DNA of 64,000 nucleotides, from contig CAVSFZ010000009.1 of the NCBI GenBank assembly GCA_963727235.1, forward strand, positions 62,001-126,000. Reading direction: 5' to 3'. The notes beneath the pieces are model-generated. The model had not been told where the DNA came from and did no database searches. It saw nothing but the letters and a program-made list of their open reading frames with translations. Positions 1-8,150 of the stretch are shown here, piece after piece. The stretch comes from CAVPTL01 sp963727235 (GTDB lineage Bacteria; Actinomycetota; Thermoleophilia; Gaiellales; JAICJC01). A program made the position numbers and the translations under genes. How positions within the stretch are numbered: position 1 is the stretch's first letter; every line of letters starts with the position of its first letter.

Positions 1-417
1 TCCCACGCCGGTCGTGTCAAAGGTACCGCCGGGCATGGCGAGTCGATGTGCCGCGCAGGGCGCATCCACGTCGCGCCACCTCGCACCCCCTCCCACCCAC
101 GCCCGCCGCGCCGCCGGATCGACGCGCACCTGGCCCATCAAGCGCAGGTCGATCACCATGCCGCCGTCACACACCGCGTGGCCGGCCACGCTGTGACCCC
201 CACCGCGGATCGCCACCGGCAGTTCCTGCTCACGCGCGAACGCCAGCGCGGCTGACACATCGTCGGTACCGGCAGGGCAGGCGATCACCCCGGGACGGCG
301 ATCGGTCGTGGCGTTGAACGTGACGCGCGCGACCTCGTAGCCGGGGTCGTCCGCCGAGAGCACCGGGCCGCGCATCGCGCCCTGTAAGCGCCTGATCGGT
401 ATCGACTCGATCGCCAC
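1..417 (-). CDS. FAD-linked oxidase (berberine-bridge type), N-terminal part
   Basis: This minus-strand gene leaves the window at base 1, so only about the first 139 residues are visible. A GTG at 415-417 is the first start after an in-frame stop. The product reads RGGGHSVAGHAVCDGG at about residues 75-90, the FAD-binding loop of the FAD_binding_4/BBE oxidase family, where the first His can carry covalent FAD. It is preceded by PGVIACPAGTDDVSAALAFA, typical of these enzymes, and ends at a glycine-rich stretch (MPGGTFDTTGVG). The start lies 8 bases beyond the stop of the upstream flavoprotein gene, so the two are probably co-transcribed. A full-length relative lies at 22257-23606. The substrate cannot be inferred. 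It did not appear as a complete reading frame only because the window cuts it. Confidence 0.85.
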   Translation of the reverse strand, partial: MAIESIPIRRLQGAMRGPVLSADDPGYEVARVTFNATTDRRPGVIACPAGTDDVSAALAFAREQELPVAIRGGGHSVAGHAVCDGGMVIDLRLMGQVRVDPAARRAWVGGGARWRDVDAPCAAHRLAMPGGTFDTTGVG

Positions 418-424
418 GCGGCGA

Positions 425-2080
425 TCATGTCACGGCTTCGTCCTTGAGGTACTGGTGGACGAAGGCGATCGCCATGCTGCCCTCACCCACCGCGGCGGCG
501 ACACGCTTGACCGGGCTGAACCGGACATCACCGCAGGCAAAGATCCCGGGGACGCTCGTCTCCAGCAGGAAGGGGTCGCGATCGAGCTGCTCGGAGATCT
601 CGGCGGGCACGTCCGAGCCGGTCAGCACAAAGCCGTTTCGGTCAAGCACGATCTCGGGCGGCAGCCAGCCCGTCTCGGCGTCCGCGCCGATGAAGATGAA
701 CAGGCCCCCGGACTCGAGCCGAGTGGTCTCACCCGTGGCGATGTCCTTGACGTCGATCGCCTCGAGCGACGAGTCCCCGTGAACTGCATCCACCTCCGCC
801 CCGAACGTGACGGCGACATTCGACCGTGTCCCAAGCTGGTCGACCAGGTAGCGGGACATGCTCTTCCCGAGATTGCTGCCGCGGCAGAGGATCGTGACGC
901 TGCGGGCGTAGGTCGAGAAGAACAGCGCCGCCTGCCCGGCAGAGTTGCCGGCACCGACGATCTGGACATCCAGCCCGTGCACGGTCGAGGCCTCGCTGCG
1001 GGCGGCGCCATATGAGATTCCCTTGCCCACGAGCCGTTCGAATCCGTCGATCGAAAGGTGCCGCCACGACACCCCGCAGGCCAGGATGATCGTGCGGGCG
1101 TTGAGCACGTCACCGCCGTCGAGGTGCACCTGGCGGGTTGCGACATCGACCCGCGTGATCGACCGGGTCACCAGGATCTCGGCGCCCAGCCGCCGCGCCT
1201 GCTGGAGCGCACGGCTGGCCAGCTCATCCCCGGACACGCCGGATGGAAATCCGAGGTAGTTCTCGATCCGAGACGATGTGCCGGCCTGGCCACCGGGCGC
1301 TTCCCGCTCGACCACGATCGTGCGCAGCCCCTCCGACGCGCCGTACACGGCGGCGGCCAGCCCCGCCGGGCCAGCGCCGACGATCACGGCGTCGTAGTCG
1401 GCATGGGCGGCTTCGGTGGGGAGACCGAGCAGCTCCGCGACGCGGCTCAGCTGGGGGCGCACCACGGTCTTGCCGTTGATCACGCGGATCACCGGACAAT
1501 CCTCGTCTGCCGGAAGAGCGCCGCCCCACAGATCGGTCGCATCTGTTGTGTCGGGTGTGATCCACCTGAATGTGACCTGGTTTCGGTCGAGGAAGCGGCG
1601 CAGCTGCGAGCACGACGCATCCCACCGGTGACCGACCACGATCGCGCGAGGCGGCGGCCGATCGGCCGTGATGCCCTGCAGCCCGCCGATCCGCTCTCGC
1701 GCCAGCCGGCCGAGCTTCTCTCCGACCTCGGGGCTTGCCGCTGCGACCGAGTGATAGTCCCGAGCCTCAATCCGCATCACGCGCGACTGCTCCGCCGCCC
1801 GAAAGGCCAACGGGAAGGTCGTTCCCAGCGCGATCGGCACCTCCCCGATCAGCTCACCGACGCCGCGGCCGCCGACGATCCGTTCCACTCCGTCCTCGAA
1901 CGCGACCGTTTCGATACGCCCTTCGAGGACAACAAACAGCGCCCGCTCATCGCCGACATGGATCACGTACTCGCCCTGTGCCAGCCGGATGTCCGCCGCC
2001 AGCCGGGCGAGCCGCTCACGCTCGACGATGGGGAGACAGTCGAAAATCGAGACGTCGGCGATCTCCTCCGCAGTTACCAC
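425..2080 (-). CDS. Thioredoxin-reductase-like flavoprotein with N-terminal cNMP-binding domain
   Basis: The 551-aa protein has three parts. Residues about 10-130 are a Crp-type cyclic-nucleotide-binding fold. About 145-215 is a small glutaredoxin-like segment ending CPVIRVINGKTVVRPQ. From about 228 it is a two-dinucleotide-binding flavoprotein, with VIVGAGPAGLAAAVYG for FAD, a second glycine motif VQIVGAGNSAGQAAL for NADPH, and the C-terminal FACGDVR of thioredoxin reductases. The redox CxxC expected after GKGISY is absent; the sequence is GAARSEAS. The family architecture is known, and such members are unlikely to reduce thioredoxin directly. The domain order suggests that a cyclic nucleotide modulates an NAD(P)H oxidoreductase. 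The start is GTG at 2080, with a purine-rich stretch upstream. The target substrate is unknown. Confidence 0.85.
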   Translation of the reverse strand: MVTAEEIADVSIFDCLPIVERERLARLAADIRLAQGEYVIHVGDERALFVVLEGRIETVAFEDGVERIVGGRGVGELIGEVPIALGTTFPLAFRAAEQSRVMRIEARDYHSVAAASPEVGEKLGRLARERIGGLQGITADRPPPRAIVVGHRWDASCSQLRRFLDRNQVTFRWITPDTTDATDLWGGALPADEDCPVIRVINGKTVVRPQLSRVAELLGLPTEAAHADYDAVIVGAGPAGLAAAVYGASEGLRTIVVEREAPGGQAGTSSRIENYLGFPSGVSGDELASRALQQARRLGAEILVTRSITRVDVATRQVHLDGGDVLNARTIILACGVSWRHLSIDGFERLVGKGISYGAARSEASTVHGLDVQIVGAGNSAGQAALFFSTYARSVTILCRGSNLGKSMSRYLVDQLGTRSNVAVTFGAEVDAVHGDSSLEAIDVKDIATGETTRLESGGLFIFIGADAETGWLPPEIVLDRNGFVLTGSDVPAEISEQLDRDPFLLETSVPGIFACGDVRFSPVKRVAAAVGEGSMAIAFVHQYLKDEAVT

Positions 2081-2218
2081 AGTCTGTGCTCGCCCCTCCC
2101 CTTCACCTTGGCTGCCGGTTGGAAGCCTACCGTGCCGGACCAGGTGGCCACCTGATGCGAACGCTGCGAATCGAACCTAAGGTCGTGTGACGATGCAGCC
2201 CGACCGGACGGAGGAGTG

Positions 2219-2602
2219 ATGGACACCAACACCATGACCACCACCGATGCTCAGCAGATCAGCGCGTCGGTGCTCGACTACGTCGACGGCTGGTTCGACG
2301 GCGATGCCGACCGGATGCGGCGGGCACTCCACCCAGAGCTGGTGAAGCGCTGCCGCGGGATCGAGGGAACAGATCCCGACGCACTCGAGACGCTGAGCGC
2401 TCAGGACATGATCGACGCCACCGCTGACGGTGTGGGAAAACGCGAGGATACGGGCGACCGCAAGATCGAGATCGAAATCCAGCACGTCAGCGGCGGCATC
2501 GCCAGCGTCGCATGCTGGTGCTCGGTGTACCTTGATCTGCTCCACCTGATCCAGATGCCCGACGGGTGGAAGATCGTCAACGCGGCCTGGCGCCTGCGGT
2601 GA
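2219..2602 (+). CDS. NTF2-like (lumazine-binding-type) protein
   Basis: This is a 127-aa soluble protein of the SnoaL/NTF2-like superfamily. It opens with a helix carrying DYVDGWFDGDADRMRRALHP, then alternating strands ending in DGWKIVNAAWRLR, the usual last strand of putative lumazine-binding (DUF4440-like) proteins. Such folds bind small hydrophobic ligands or act as simple enzymes; no catalytic residues can be assigned here. The ATG at 2219 is preceded by GGAGGA at 2210-2215; a GTG directly before it at 2216 is also possible but sits on the ribosome site. It is divergent from the flavoprotein gene. The TGA stop at 2600-2602 is inside the first palindromic repeat. Confidence 0.75.
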   Translation: MDTNTMTTTDAQQISASVLDYVDGWFDGDADRMRRALHPELVKRCRGIEGTDPDALETLSAQDMIDATADGVGKREDTGDRKIEIEIQHVSGGIASVACWCSVYLDLLHLIQMPDGWKIVNAAWRLR

Positions 2603-2630
2603 GTAACGGTGCCAGGCACCGTTATTCACC
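2598..2630. repeat. Palindromic repeat R1 (GGTGCC-A-GGCACC core)
   Basis: This 33-base inverted repeat has centre base A at 2614 and a 16-pair stem with a single G-T mismatch. The outer arms are GGTGAGTAAC and GTTATTCACC. It contains the TGA stop of the preceding gene (2600-2602) and ends 7 bases before the -10 of the next gene. It is one of 13 copies in the window. Confidence 0.95.
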
Positions 2631-2637
2631 AGCCGCG

Positions 2638-2643
2638 TAGACT
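2638..2643 (+). promoter_or_regulatory. -10 hexamer TAGACT, leaderless start
   Basis: TAGACT is followed by a 6-base spacer and the GTG start at 2650. There is no Shine-Dalgarno sequence. The spacing matches that seen before more than twenty other genes here, so transcription probably begins at or next to the start codon. Confidence 0.65.
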
Positions 2644-2649
2644 CGCAAT

Positions 2650-5600
2650 GTGACGGTCTGTACCCAGTGTGGCCAGGAGAACCCTGACGGCTTCCGGTTC
2701 TGCGGACGCTGCGGCGCTGCGCTGGGTTCGGCTCCGGCAAGCGAAGAGCGCAAGGTCGTGACCGTGCTGTTTGCCGATCTGGTCGGGTTCACCAGCCGCA
2801 GCGAGCGGATGGACGTCGAGGACGTGCGCGGCACCCTGGCTCCCTACCACGCACTGCTGCGAAGCGAGCTCGAACACCACGGCGGGACCGTCGAGAAATT
2901 CATCGGCGATGCGGTGATGGCGCTGTTCGGAGCGCCGGTGGCGCACGAGGATGATCCTGAGCGCGCGGTGCGCGCAGCGCTCTCGATCAGGGCTGCGATC
3001 GAGCGGCTCAACGACGAGCAGCCCGGCCTGGATCTGCACGTGCGCATCGGCATCGATACCGGCGAAGCGTTCGTGGTGCTGGGTGCCGACGTCGCCCGGG
3101 GTGAGGGCATGGCCTCCGGTGACGTCGTCAATACCGCCGCCCGGCTTCAGACCGCGGCTCCGATCGACGGCATCCTGGTGGGCGAAACCACCTTCCACGC
3201 GACCGATCGCCCGATCACCTACCGGTCAGTGGATCCGGTCAGCGCAAAGGGGAAAGCCGATCCGGTGCCGGTGTGGGAGGCGGTCGAGGCCAGGTCGCGG
3301 TTCGGCGTGGACGTGGTGCAGCGACCGACGACCCCGCTGGTCGGACGCGGTGAGGAGCTCGATCTGCTGCGTGACGCGCTGCGACGCTGCCGGTCGCAAC
3401 GAGCCGCCCAGCTCGTCACCGTGGTGGGTGTTCCGGGTATCGGCAAGAGCAGGCTGGTGTGGGAACTGTTCGAAGCCGTCGAGGCCGACCCCGAGTACAT
3501 CATCTGGCGCCAGGGACGGTCACTCCCATACGGCGACGGCGTGACCTTCTGGGCGCTCGGCGAGATGGTCAAGGCGCAGGCCGGGATCCTCGACTCCGAC
3601 ACCGCGGGCGAGGCGGAGGACAAGCTGCGAGCATCGGTCGCTGAACTGATCGCTGATCCCGCCGAGGCTGAGTGGGTCGAAGGCCACGTCCGCGCGCTGG
3701 TGGGGATCGCGAGCGAAGACGCCGGTGCGGGGAGCGATCGCGGTTCCGAAGCGACCACCGCTTGGCGCCGGCTTCTGGAGGCGCTGGCCGACCGCAACCC
3801 GTTGGTGCTGGTGTTCGAGGACATGCACTGGGCTGACGATGCCCTGCTGGACTTCGTCGACCACCTGGTCGACTGGGTGGCCGGCGTGCCCATGCTGGTC
3901 ATCTGCACCACCCGGCCGGAGTTACTTGATCGGCGGCGGGGTTGGGGCGGCGGCAAGCGAAATGCCCTCACGATCGCGTTGTCGCCTCTCTCCGACGTCG
4001 ACGTCGCACACCTGATCGGCGGTCTGCTCGAGCAGGCGCTGTTGCCGGCCGAGACACAGCAGACGCTGCTGACCACCGCCGCGGGTAATCCGCTGTATGC
4101 CGAGGAGTACGTGCGCATGCTGATTGACCGCGGCTACCTGCATCGTGACGGCTCAGGCTGGCAGATCACCGTCGACGGCGACCTGCCGGTGCCCGAATCC
4201 GTCCAAGGCCTGATCGCCGCCCGGCTGGATGACCTGCCGGTCGACGAGAAACGGCTGCTGCAGGATGCCGCCGTGCTCGGCAAGGTCGTGTGGCAAGGTG
4301 CACTCGCGGCCATGGGCGAGGTCACCGGGTACTCGCTCGAAGCTCCTCTGCATGCGCTGGAGCGGCGCGAGATGCTGCGCCGGGAGCGGCGCTCGTCCGT
4401 GGGCGCAGATACCGAGTACGCGTTCCGTCACGTGCTCATGCGAGATGTCGCCTACGGGCAGATCCCGCGGGCGCAACGCGCCGACAAACACCGGCGGGCG
4501 GCGGAGTGGATCGAGTCAGCCTCTGCCGATCGCGAGAACGCACCCGAACTGCTCGCCCACCACTACTCGAGCGCGCTGGGCTACGCCCGCGACGCCGGGC
4601 AGCCGACCGAGGAGCTCGAGCGACGCACCCGGCTGGCGCTGCGAGCCGCAGCTGAGCGTGCGTCCGCATTGTCCTCGTTGTCACAGGCCGAGCGGTTGTT
4701 CCAGGAAGCACTGGCGCTTTGGCCTGAAGCAGATTCCGAATGGCCCTACCTGGTGGTGGCGGCCGCCGGCTCCGGGGACAGCTCGCAACGAACCGACGAG
4801 ATGGTCGAAGCCCTGGGTCGGGCACGCGACCGGCTGATCGGAACCGGTGATCTCGCGTCGGCGGCCAAGAGCGAGATGTTGGTTGGCTTCCGCTATTGGA
4901 ATGAAGGTCGCGGTGACGAGGCCGCCGCCAGCATCGCCCGCAGCCGCGGGCTGCTCGAGCATGCCGAGCCGTCGCCCGCCATGGCCTACGTGCTCTCTCG
5001 ACTTGCGATGTCTTACATGCTGCGTGACGAGTTCGAGGTGACAATCGAGCTGAGCCGTCGGGCCGGTGAGATGGCAGAGCAGTTCGGTCTTGATGAGATC
5101 CGCGCCCACGCGCTCAACACGAGTGGCACCGCTCGGGTCGGGCAGGGTGACCTTTCCGGCGTGGCCGAGATCGAGCGCAGCGTCGAGATCGCGGAGCGTC
5201 TGAACTCCCTCGAGCTGAGGCTGCGCGGATACAAGAACCTTGGGTCCGTGCTGTACGAGCTGGGGGAGCCGGCACGGGCATTCGAGCTGGGGAGACGAGG
5301 GCTCGAGCTGGCAACGCGATTTGGCGCCGAGTACCAGATGCGCTGGTACGAGACCGAGCTCGCGGTGGCGGACTTTTCTGAAGGCGAGTGGGATCGTGCT
5401 GAGCAGGTGTTTGCGCAGCTGGACGCTTGGATCGCCGCCTCAGGTCCGCACTACATCGAGTCGGTCGCTCACATGTGCCGTGCGCTGCTGCGAGCCTCCC
5501 GAGGTGATCGCGCCGGCGCGGTGGCCGATGCCGACGGCGCCCTCGCCTTTGCGCGGGGGTCGCTGGATCGACAGGTGGTGCTGCCAACCCTGGCCGATAG

Positions 5601-6042
5601 CGTGCTGGTCGCGGTTATCCTTGACCGCGACGACCCGGGACACACGGTGGACGATCTGATGGCTGAGCTCTCTCCACAGATCGGCGATCGCGCCGAGGTC
5701 GGGTACTGGCCGTGTCCATTGGCCCTGGGGCTCGCCCTGGCCAACCGCATCGATCTCTTTCCAAGGGGCCGGGTGACCGGGCCGTCTCGCTGGCTGAAGG
5801 CGGTGGAGCTGATGTGCGACTCGCAGTTCTCCGCGGCCGCAGACGAGTTCACGGCCATGGGTGCGCTGTCCGACGCCGCCATTGCCCGGCTGCTCTCGGC
5901 CCGCGCCCTCCGCGCCCAGGGGCGCTCCACCGAGGCCGACGCAGAACTCGCACCGGCCCTCCAGTTCTGGCACCGCGTACGGGCAACACGAATGCTCGCC
6001 CTGGCCGCCGCACCGCACCCAAAGAGCGCCCTGGGTGAATAA
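2650..6042 (+). CDS. Zinc-ribbon class III nucleotide cyclase with AAA ATPase and TPR regions
   Basis: This 1,130-aa cytoplasmic protein has four parts. A CxxC...CxxC zinc ribbon (Cys4, 7, 18, 21) is followed by a class III adenylate/guanylate cyclase domain (about 35-200), an NTPase domain of the kind found in MalT/LuxR-type regulators, and a long helical TPR-like tail. The cyclase has both metal-binding aspartates (D43 in FADLVGFT, D87 in IGDAVMALFG), the Lys of SAKGKADPV and the Asn/Arg pair of VVNTAARLQ, so it should be active. Walker A is GVPGIGKS (K266) and Walker B is LVLVFEDMHWAD near 390. No DNA-binding domain is visible. The start is GTG at 2650, leaderless. The TAA stop lies inside repeat R2. 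Two paralogues occur in the window, at 9115-12150 and 56410-59759; the latter is closely similar. The cyclic nucleotide made and the signal sensed are unknown. Confidence 0.92.
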   Translation: MTVCTQCGQENPDGFRFCGRCGAALGSAPASEERKVVTVLFADLVGFTSRSERMDVEDVRGTLAPYHALLRSELEHHGGTVEKFIGDAVMALFGAPVAHEDDPERAVRAALSIRAAIERLNDEQPGLDLHVRIGIDTGEAFVVLGADVARGEGMASGDVVNTAARLQTAAPIDGILVGETTFHATDRPITYRSVDPVSAKGKADPVPVWEAVEARSRFGVDVVQRPTTPLVGRGEELDLLRDALRRCRSQRAAQLVTVVGVPGIGKSRLVWELFEAVEADPEYIIWRQGRSLPYGDGVTFWALGEMVKAQAGILDSDTAGEAEDKLRASVAELIADPAEAEWVEGHVRALVGIASEDAGAGSDRGSEATTAWRRLLEALADRNPLVLVFEDMHWADDALLDFVDHLVDWVAGVPMLVICTTRPELLDRRRGWGGGKRNALTIALSPLSDVDVAHLIGGLLEQALLPAETQQTLLTTAAGNPLYAEEYVRMLIDRGYLHRDGSGWQITVDGDLPVPESVQGLIAARLDDLPVDEKRLLQDAAVLGKVVWQGALAAMGEVTGYSLEAPLHALERREMLRRERRSSVGADTEYAFRHVLMRDVAYGQIPRAQRADKHRRAAEWIESASADRENAPELLAHHYSSALGYARDAGQPTEELERRTRLALRAAAERASALSSLSQAERLFQEALALWPEADSEWPYLVVAAAGSGDSSQRTDEMVEALGRARDRLIGTGDLASAAKSEMLVGFRYWNEGRGDEAAASIARSRGLLEHAEPSPAMAYVLSRLAMSYMLRDEFEVTIELSRRAGEMAEQFGLDEIRAHALNTSGTARVGQGDLSGVAEIERSVEIAERLNSLELRLRGYKNLGSVLYELGEPARAFELGRRGLELATRFGAEYQMRWYETELAVADFSEGEWDRAEQVFAQLDAWIAASGPHYIESVAHMCRALLRASRGDRAGAVADADGALAFARGSLDRQVVLPTLADSVLVAVILDRDDPGHTVDDLMAELSPQIGDRAEVGYWPCPLALGLALANRIDLFPRGRVTGPSRWLKAVELMCDSQFSAAADEFTAMGALSDAAIARLLSARALRAQGRSTEADAELAPALQFWHRVRATRMLALAAAPHPKSALGE

Positions 6043-6069
6043 ATGGTGCCAGGCACCTTTTATTCACCC
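6033..6069. repeat. Palindromic repeat R2
   Basis: This 37-base inverted repeat has arms GGGTGAATAAA and TTTTATTCACCC around GGTGCC-A-GGCACC, with one mismatched pair next to the core. The TAA stop of the cyclase gene (6040-6042) is part of its left arm. Confidence 0.95.
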
Positions 6070-6096
6070 TCCGATGCCGGCCTGGGCCGTGAACGA

Positions 6097-6102
6097 TAGT
6101 GT
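6097..6102 (+). promoter_or_regulatory. -10 hexamer TAGTGT, leaderless start
   Basis: TAGTGT lies 7 bases before the GTG chosen as start at 6110, with no ribosome-binding site between them. It decides between three in-frame GTG codons (6089, 6101, 6110). Confidence 0.5.
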
Positions 6103-6109
6103 GCCGAGC

Positions 6110-6973
6110 GTGACGCAGAGGATTGCCGCGATCATCGTCCCCTACGAGCTTGGTCGGTTGCGCGACGGGGTCGGCCGCGGTCCCGAGCATCTGCTGGAGT
6201 GTGGAGCGATCACGGCCCTGGTTTCGCACGGTGCCGATGTCCACACCGAGCTGATCGAGCTCGAGGCGCGGTACTCCGCCACCGGCCTGGGCGAGGGCGA
6301 CGCCGCCGTCGAGCTGATCCGGCTGGTCTCCGAGCGTGTGCGCGCAGCACGCGCCCAGGGCGCCTTCCCGGTGATGTTGAGCGGCAGCTGTTTTGCGGGA
6401 GTCGGGGTGGTTGCCGGGCTGGACGAGACGGCACCGGGAGTCGTCTGGGCCGATGCGCATTCGGACTTCAGCGAACCGGTCACGACCACCTCGGGATACT
6501 TCGACAGCATGGGCCTGGCGGTGCTGACGGGAAGCGCGTGGCAAGGGATGATGGCGACGGTGCCGGGGGCCCAGCCGGTTCCGGAATCCGCGGTGGTGCT
6601 GGCGGGCGCGCGCGCGTTCGACCCGTCGGAGCAGACGCGGGTGGACGCATCTGAGATCGTGCACTTGCCCGCGGCGGACATGCACTCGCCCGATGCGGTG
6701 GTGAGCGCCGTCAGCGCGATCGATCCCGAGATCACAGGGCTGTATGTGCATCTCGACCTGGACGTGCTGGACGCCGCCGTTGCGACCGTCAACATCTACA
6801 GCGAATCGGGCGGGGTCGACGGCGACCAGCTCGACGCACTGCTGGCCACGCTGCTGGAGACCCAGCCGGTTCGGGCGGTGTCACTGACCGCGTATGACCC
6901 GGGCCGCGACACCGAGAACCGCGTCCCCCCGATCGCGAACCGTCTGTTGCAGACGATCGCCCGCAGCCTGTGA
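6110..6973 (+). CDS. Arginase/agmatinase-family protein
   Basis: This 287-aa protein of the ureohydrolase superfamily, whose members hydrolyse guanidino groups at a two-manganese site, has SGSCFAGVG where classical enzymes have GGDHS. It also has WADAHSDF (DAHxD) and HLDLDVLD (DxDxxD). The missing His of GGDHS, replaced by SCF, means one metal ligand is altered. It therefore belongs to a divergent subgroup and arginase activity should not be assumed. The start is chosen from the TAGTGT box 7 bases upstream. The TGA stop overlaps the GTG start of the dehydrogenase gene downstream by 4 bases, so the two are translationally coupled. A canonical relative with all ligands, but frameshifted, is at 20839-21806. 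Confidence 0.8.
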   Translation: MTQRIAAIIVPYELGRLRDGVGRGPEHLLECGAITALVSHGADVHTELIELEARYSATGLGEGDAAVELIRLVSERVRAARAQGAFPVMLSGSCFAGVGVVAGLDETAPGVVWADAHSDFSEPVTTTSGYFDSMGLAVLTGSAWQGMMATVPGAQPVPESAVVLAGARAFDPSEQTRVDASEIVHLPAADMHSPDAVVSAVSAIDPEITGLYVHLDLDVLDAAVATVNIYSESGGVDGDQLDALLATLLETQPVRAVSLTAYDPGRDTENRVPPIANRLLQTIARSL

Positions 6974-7971
6974 CCCAGCCCGAGGCCGGCGTCGTGGTCG
7001 ACCCCGAGCCGATGCGCGCGGCCGTCGCGGCGGTGTTCTCGGCCGACGGGGCGAGGGACGCCGACGCCCGCATCGTCGCCGAGCACCTGGTGGATTCCGA
7101 CCTGTGCGATCACCCCTCACACGGCGTCTTCCGGGTGACCGAGTATCACCAGGCCTGCAGCGTGGGCCAGATCGATCCCCGGGGGACGCCGCAGATCGTG
7201 CGTGACGACGAGACCACGATCGTGGTCGACGGCGGCCGCGGTTTCGGCCACATCGCCGCCCGATTCACCGCCGATGCCGCGATCGAGCGGGCGGCCGCTC
7301 ACGGTGTGTGCGTGGCCACGCTCGCCAACGGCTCGCATGTCGGGCGGCTGGGCGACCACGTCGAGCACGTCGCCGACCAAGGTCACATCGGGATCATGAT
7401 GGCCAACGACTCCGGCGCCAATCAGGTGGTCGCCCCCCACGGCGGAACTGACGGCCGGCTGGCGACCAACCCGATCGCGTTTGGCATTCCCCGCAGTCAC
7501 CCTCCCCACCTCGTGCTGGACATGGCCACCAGCGCGATCTCACACGGCAAGGCCACTGTCCAGGCGCGCCGCAACGGTGGCGAGGGGCACATCTCCGGCC
7601 CGCTGGAGCCGTTCGGCGGACACAAGGGCTTCGGCCTGGGCGTCGTGGTCGAGGTGTTCGCCGGGATTCTCACCGGCGCCGGGTACAGCGGCCCCGCCCC
7701 GGGCCCCGACCACCAAGGCGTGTGCCTGATCGTGATCAACCCGGCCCGCTTCGGAGACCCAGGCTCGCTGGCCGGGTCGGTCGATCAACTGGTGGACTGG
7801 GTCAAGCAGTCGCCTCCGACCGGACCTCAGCCGGTGCGAGTTCCCGGCGAGCGGGGACACGCGTCGCGCGAACGCACCACCGAAATCCGGATCGACCCCG
7901 TGACCTGGGCAGAGTTACTCGAGGTCTTCGCCGAGACGGGCGTCGCGGCTCCGCCTCACCGCCCGCTGTGA
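6970..7971 (+). CDS. Malate/L-lactate dehydrogenase-family (Ldh_2) oxidoreductase
   Basis: The 333-aa protein belongs to the NAD(P)H-dependent type-2 malate/L-lactate/ureidoglycolate dehydrogenase family. It has the DHPSHGVFR segment with the catalytic His (about residue 47), the AANGSHVGRLGDHVE-like turn, TNPIAFGIP and GGHKGFGLGVVVEV. Between LVLDMATSAISHGKA and the GGHKG motif, the family normally has a longer segment with a PEGW...DPDG...PTTDP stretch. Here it is reduced to about 18 residues, so a small internal deletion is likely. It is coupled to the arginase-family gene by a GTGA overlap, which suggests a short catabolic operon for a guanidino or ureido compound. The TGA stop is inside repeat R3. 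Confidence 0.82.
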   Translation: MTQPEAGVVVDPEPMRAAVAAVFSADGARDADARIVAEHLVDSDLCDHPSHGVFRVTEYHQACSVGQIDPRGTPQIVRDDETTIVVDGGRGFGHIAARFTADAAIERAAAHGVCVATLANGSHVGRLGDHVEHVADQGHIGIMMANDSGANQVVAPHGGTDGRLATNPIAFGIPRSHPPHLVLDMATSAISHGKATVQARRNGGEGHISGPLEPFGGHKGFGLGVVVEVFAGILTGAGYSGPAPGPDHQGVCLIVINPARFGDPGSLAGSVDQLVDWVKQSPPTGPQPVRVPGERGHASRERTTEIRIDPVTWAELLEVFAETGVAAPPHRPL

Positions 7972-8000
7972 ATAATTGGTGCCAGGCACCAATTATTCAC
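7968..8000. repeat. Palindromic repeat R3 (AATT type)
   Basis: This is a perfect 33-base inverted repeat with inner pairs TTGG/CCAA flanking the core and centre base A. The stop of the dehydrogenase (TGA, 7969-7971) is in the left arm. It is paired with R4 across a 104-base gene remnant. Confidence 0.95.
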
Positions 8001-8104
8001 CCACAGCTTGGAACAGCGTCCACACCCCTTGAGGGCGTGGCGGCCGTGTTCCACGAACTCGATTCCCGAACCGGCGACCATGACCCGGACGGTGCTGGAC
8101 ACCA
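8001..8104 (-). pseudogene. Remnant of a class III cyclase domain
   Basis: Read on the minus strand, the 104 bases between R3 and R4 give STVRVMVAGSGIEFVEHG followed by RHALKG. This is the last strand-helix unit of a class III cyclase catalytic domain, whose known pattern is roughly DLVAGSGIEF..RG.HELKGV. No start codon, upstream catalytic residues or stop remain. The frame runs straight into the repeat on its 3' side. The fragment is evidence that a further cyclase gene was lost here. It is not expected to be functional. Confidence 0.6.
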
Positions 8105-8135
8105 GTGAATAGCGGTGCCTGGCACCGTTATTCAC
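8105..8135. repeat. Palindromic repeat R4 (AAC type, one mismatch)
   Basis: The 31-base inverted repeat has left arm GTGAATAGC and right arm GTTATTCAC, centre base T. The AGC/GTT pairing leaves one G-T mismatch. It lies 3 bases before the -10 region of the serine hydrolase gene. Confidence 0.93.
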
Positions 8136-8138
8136 GTA

Positions 8139-8144
8139 TACCCT
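8139..8144 (+). promoter_or_regulatory. -10 hexamer TACCCT, leaderless start
   Basis: TACCCT is 6 bases before ATG 8151. An overlapping TATACC two bases earlier is an alternative. There is no Shine-Dalgarno sequence. Confidence 0.55.
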
Positions 8145-8150
8145 CTGCTG

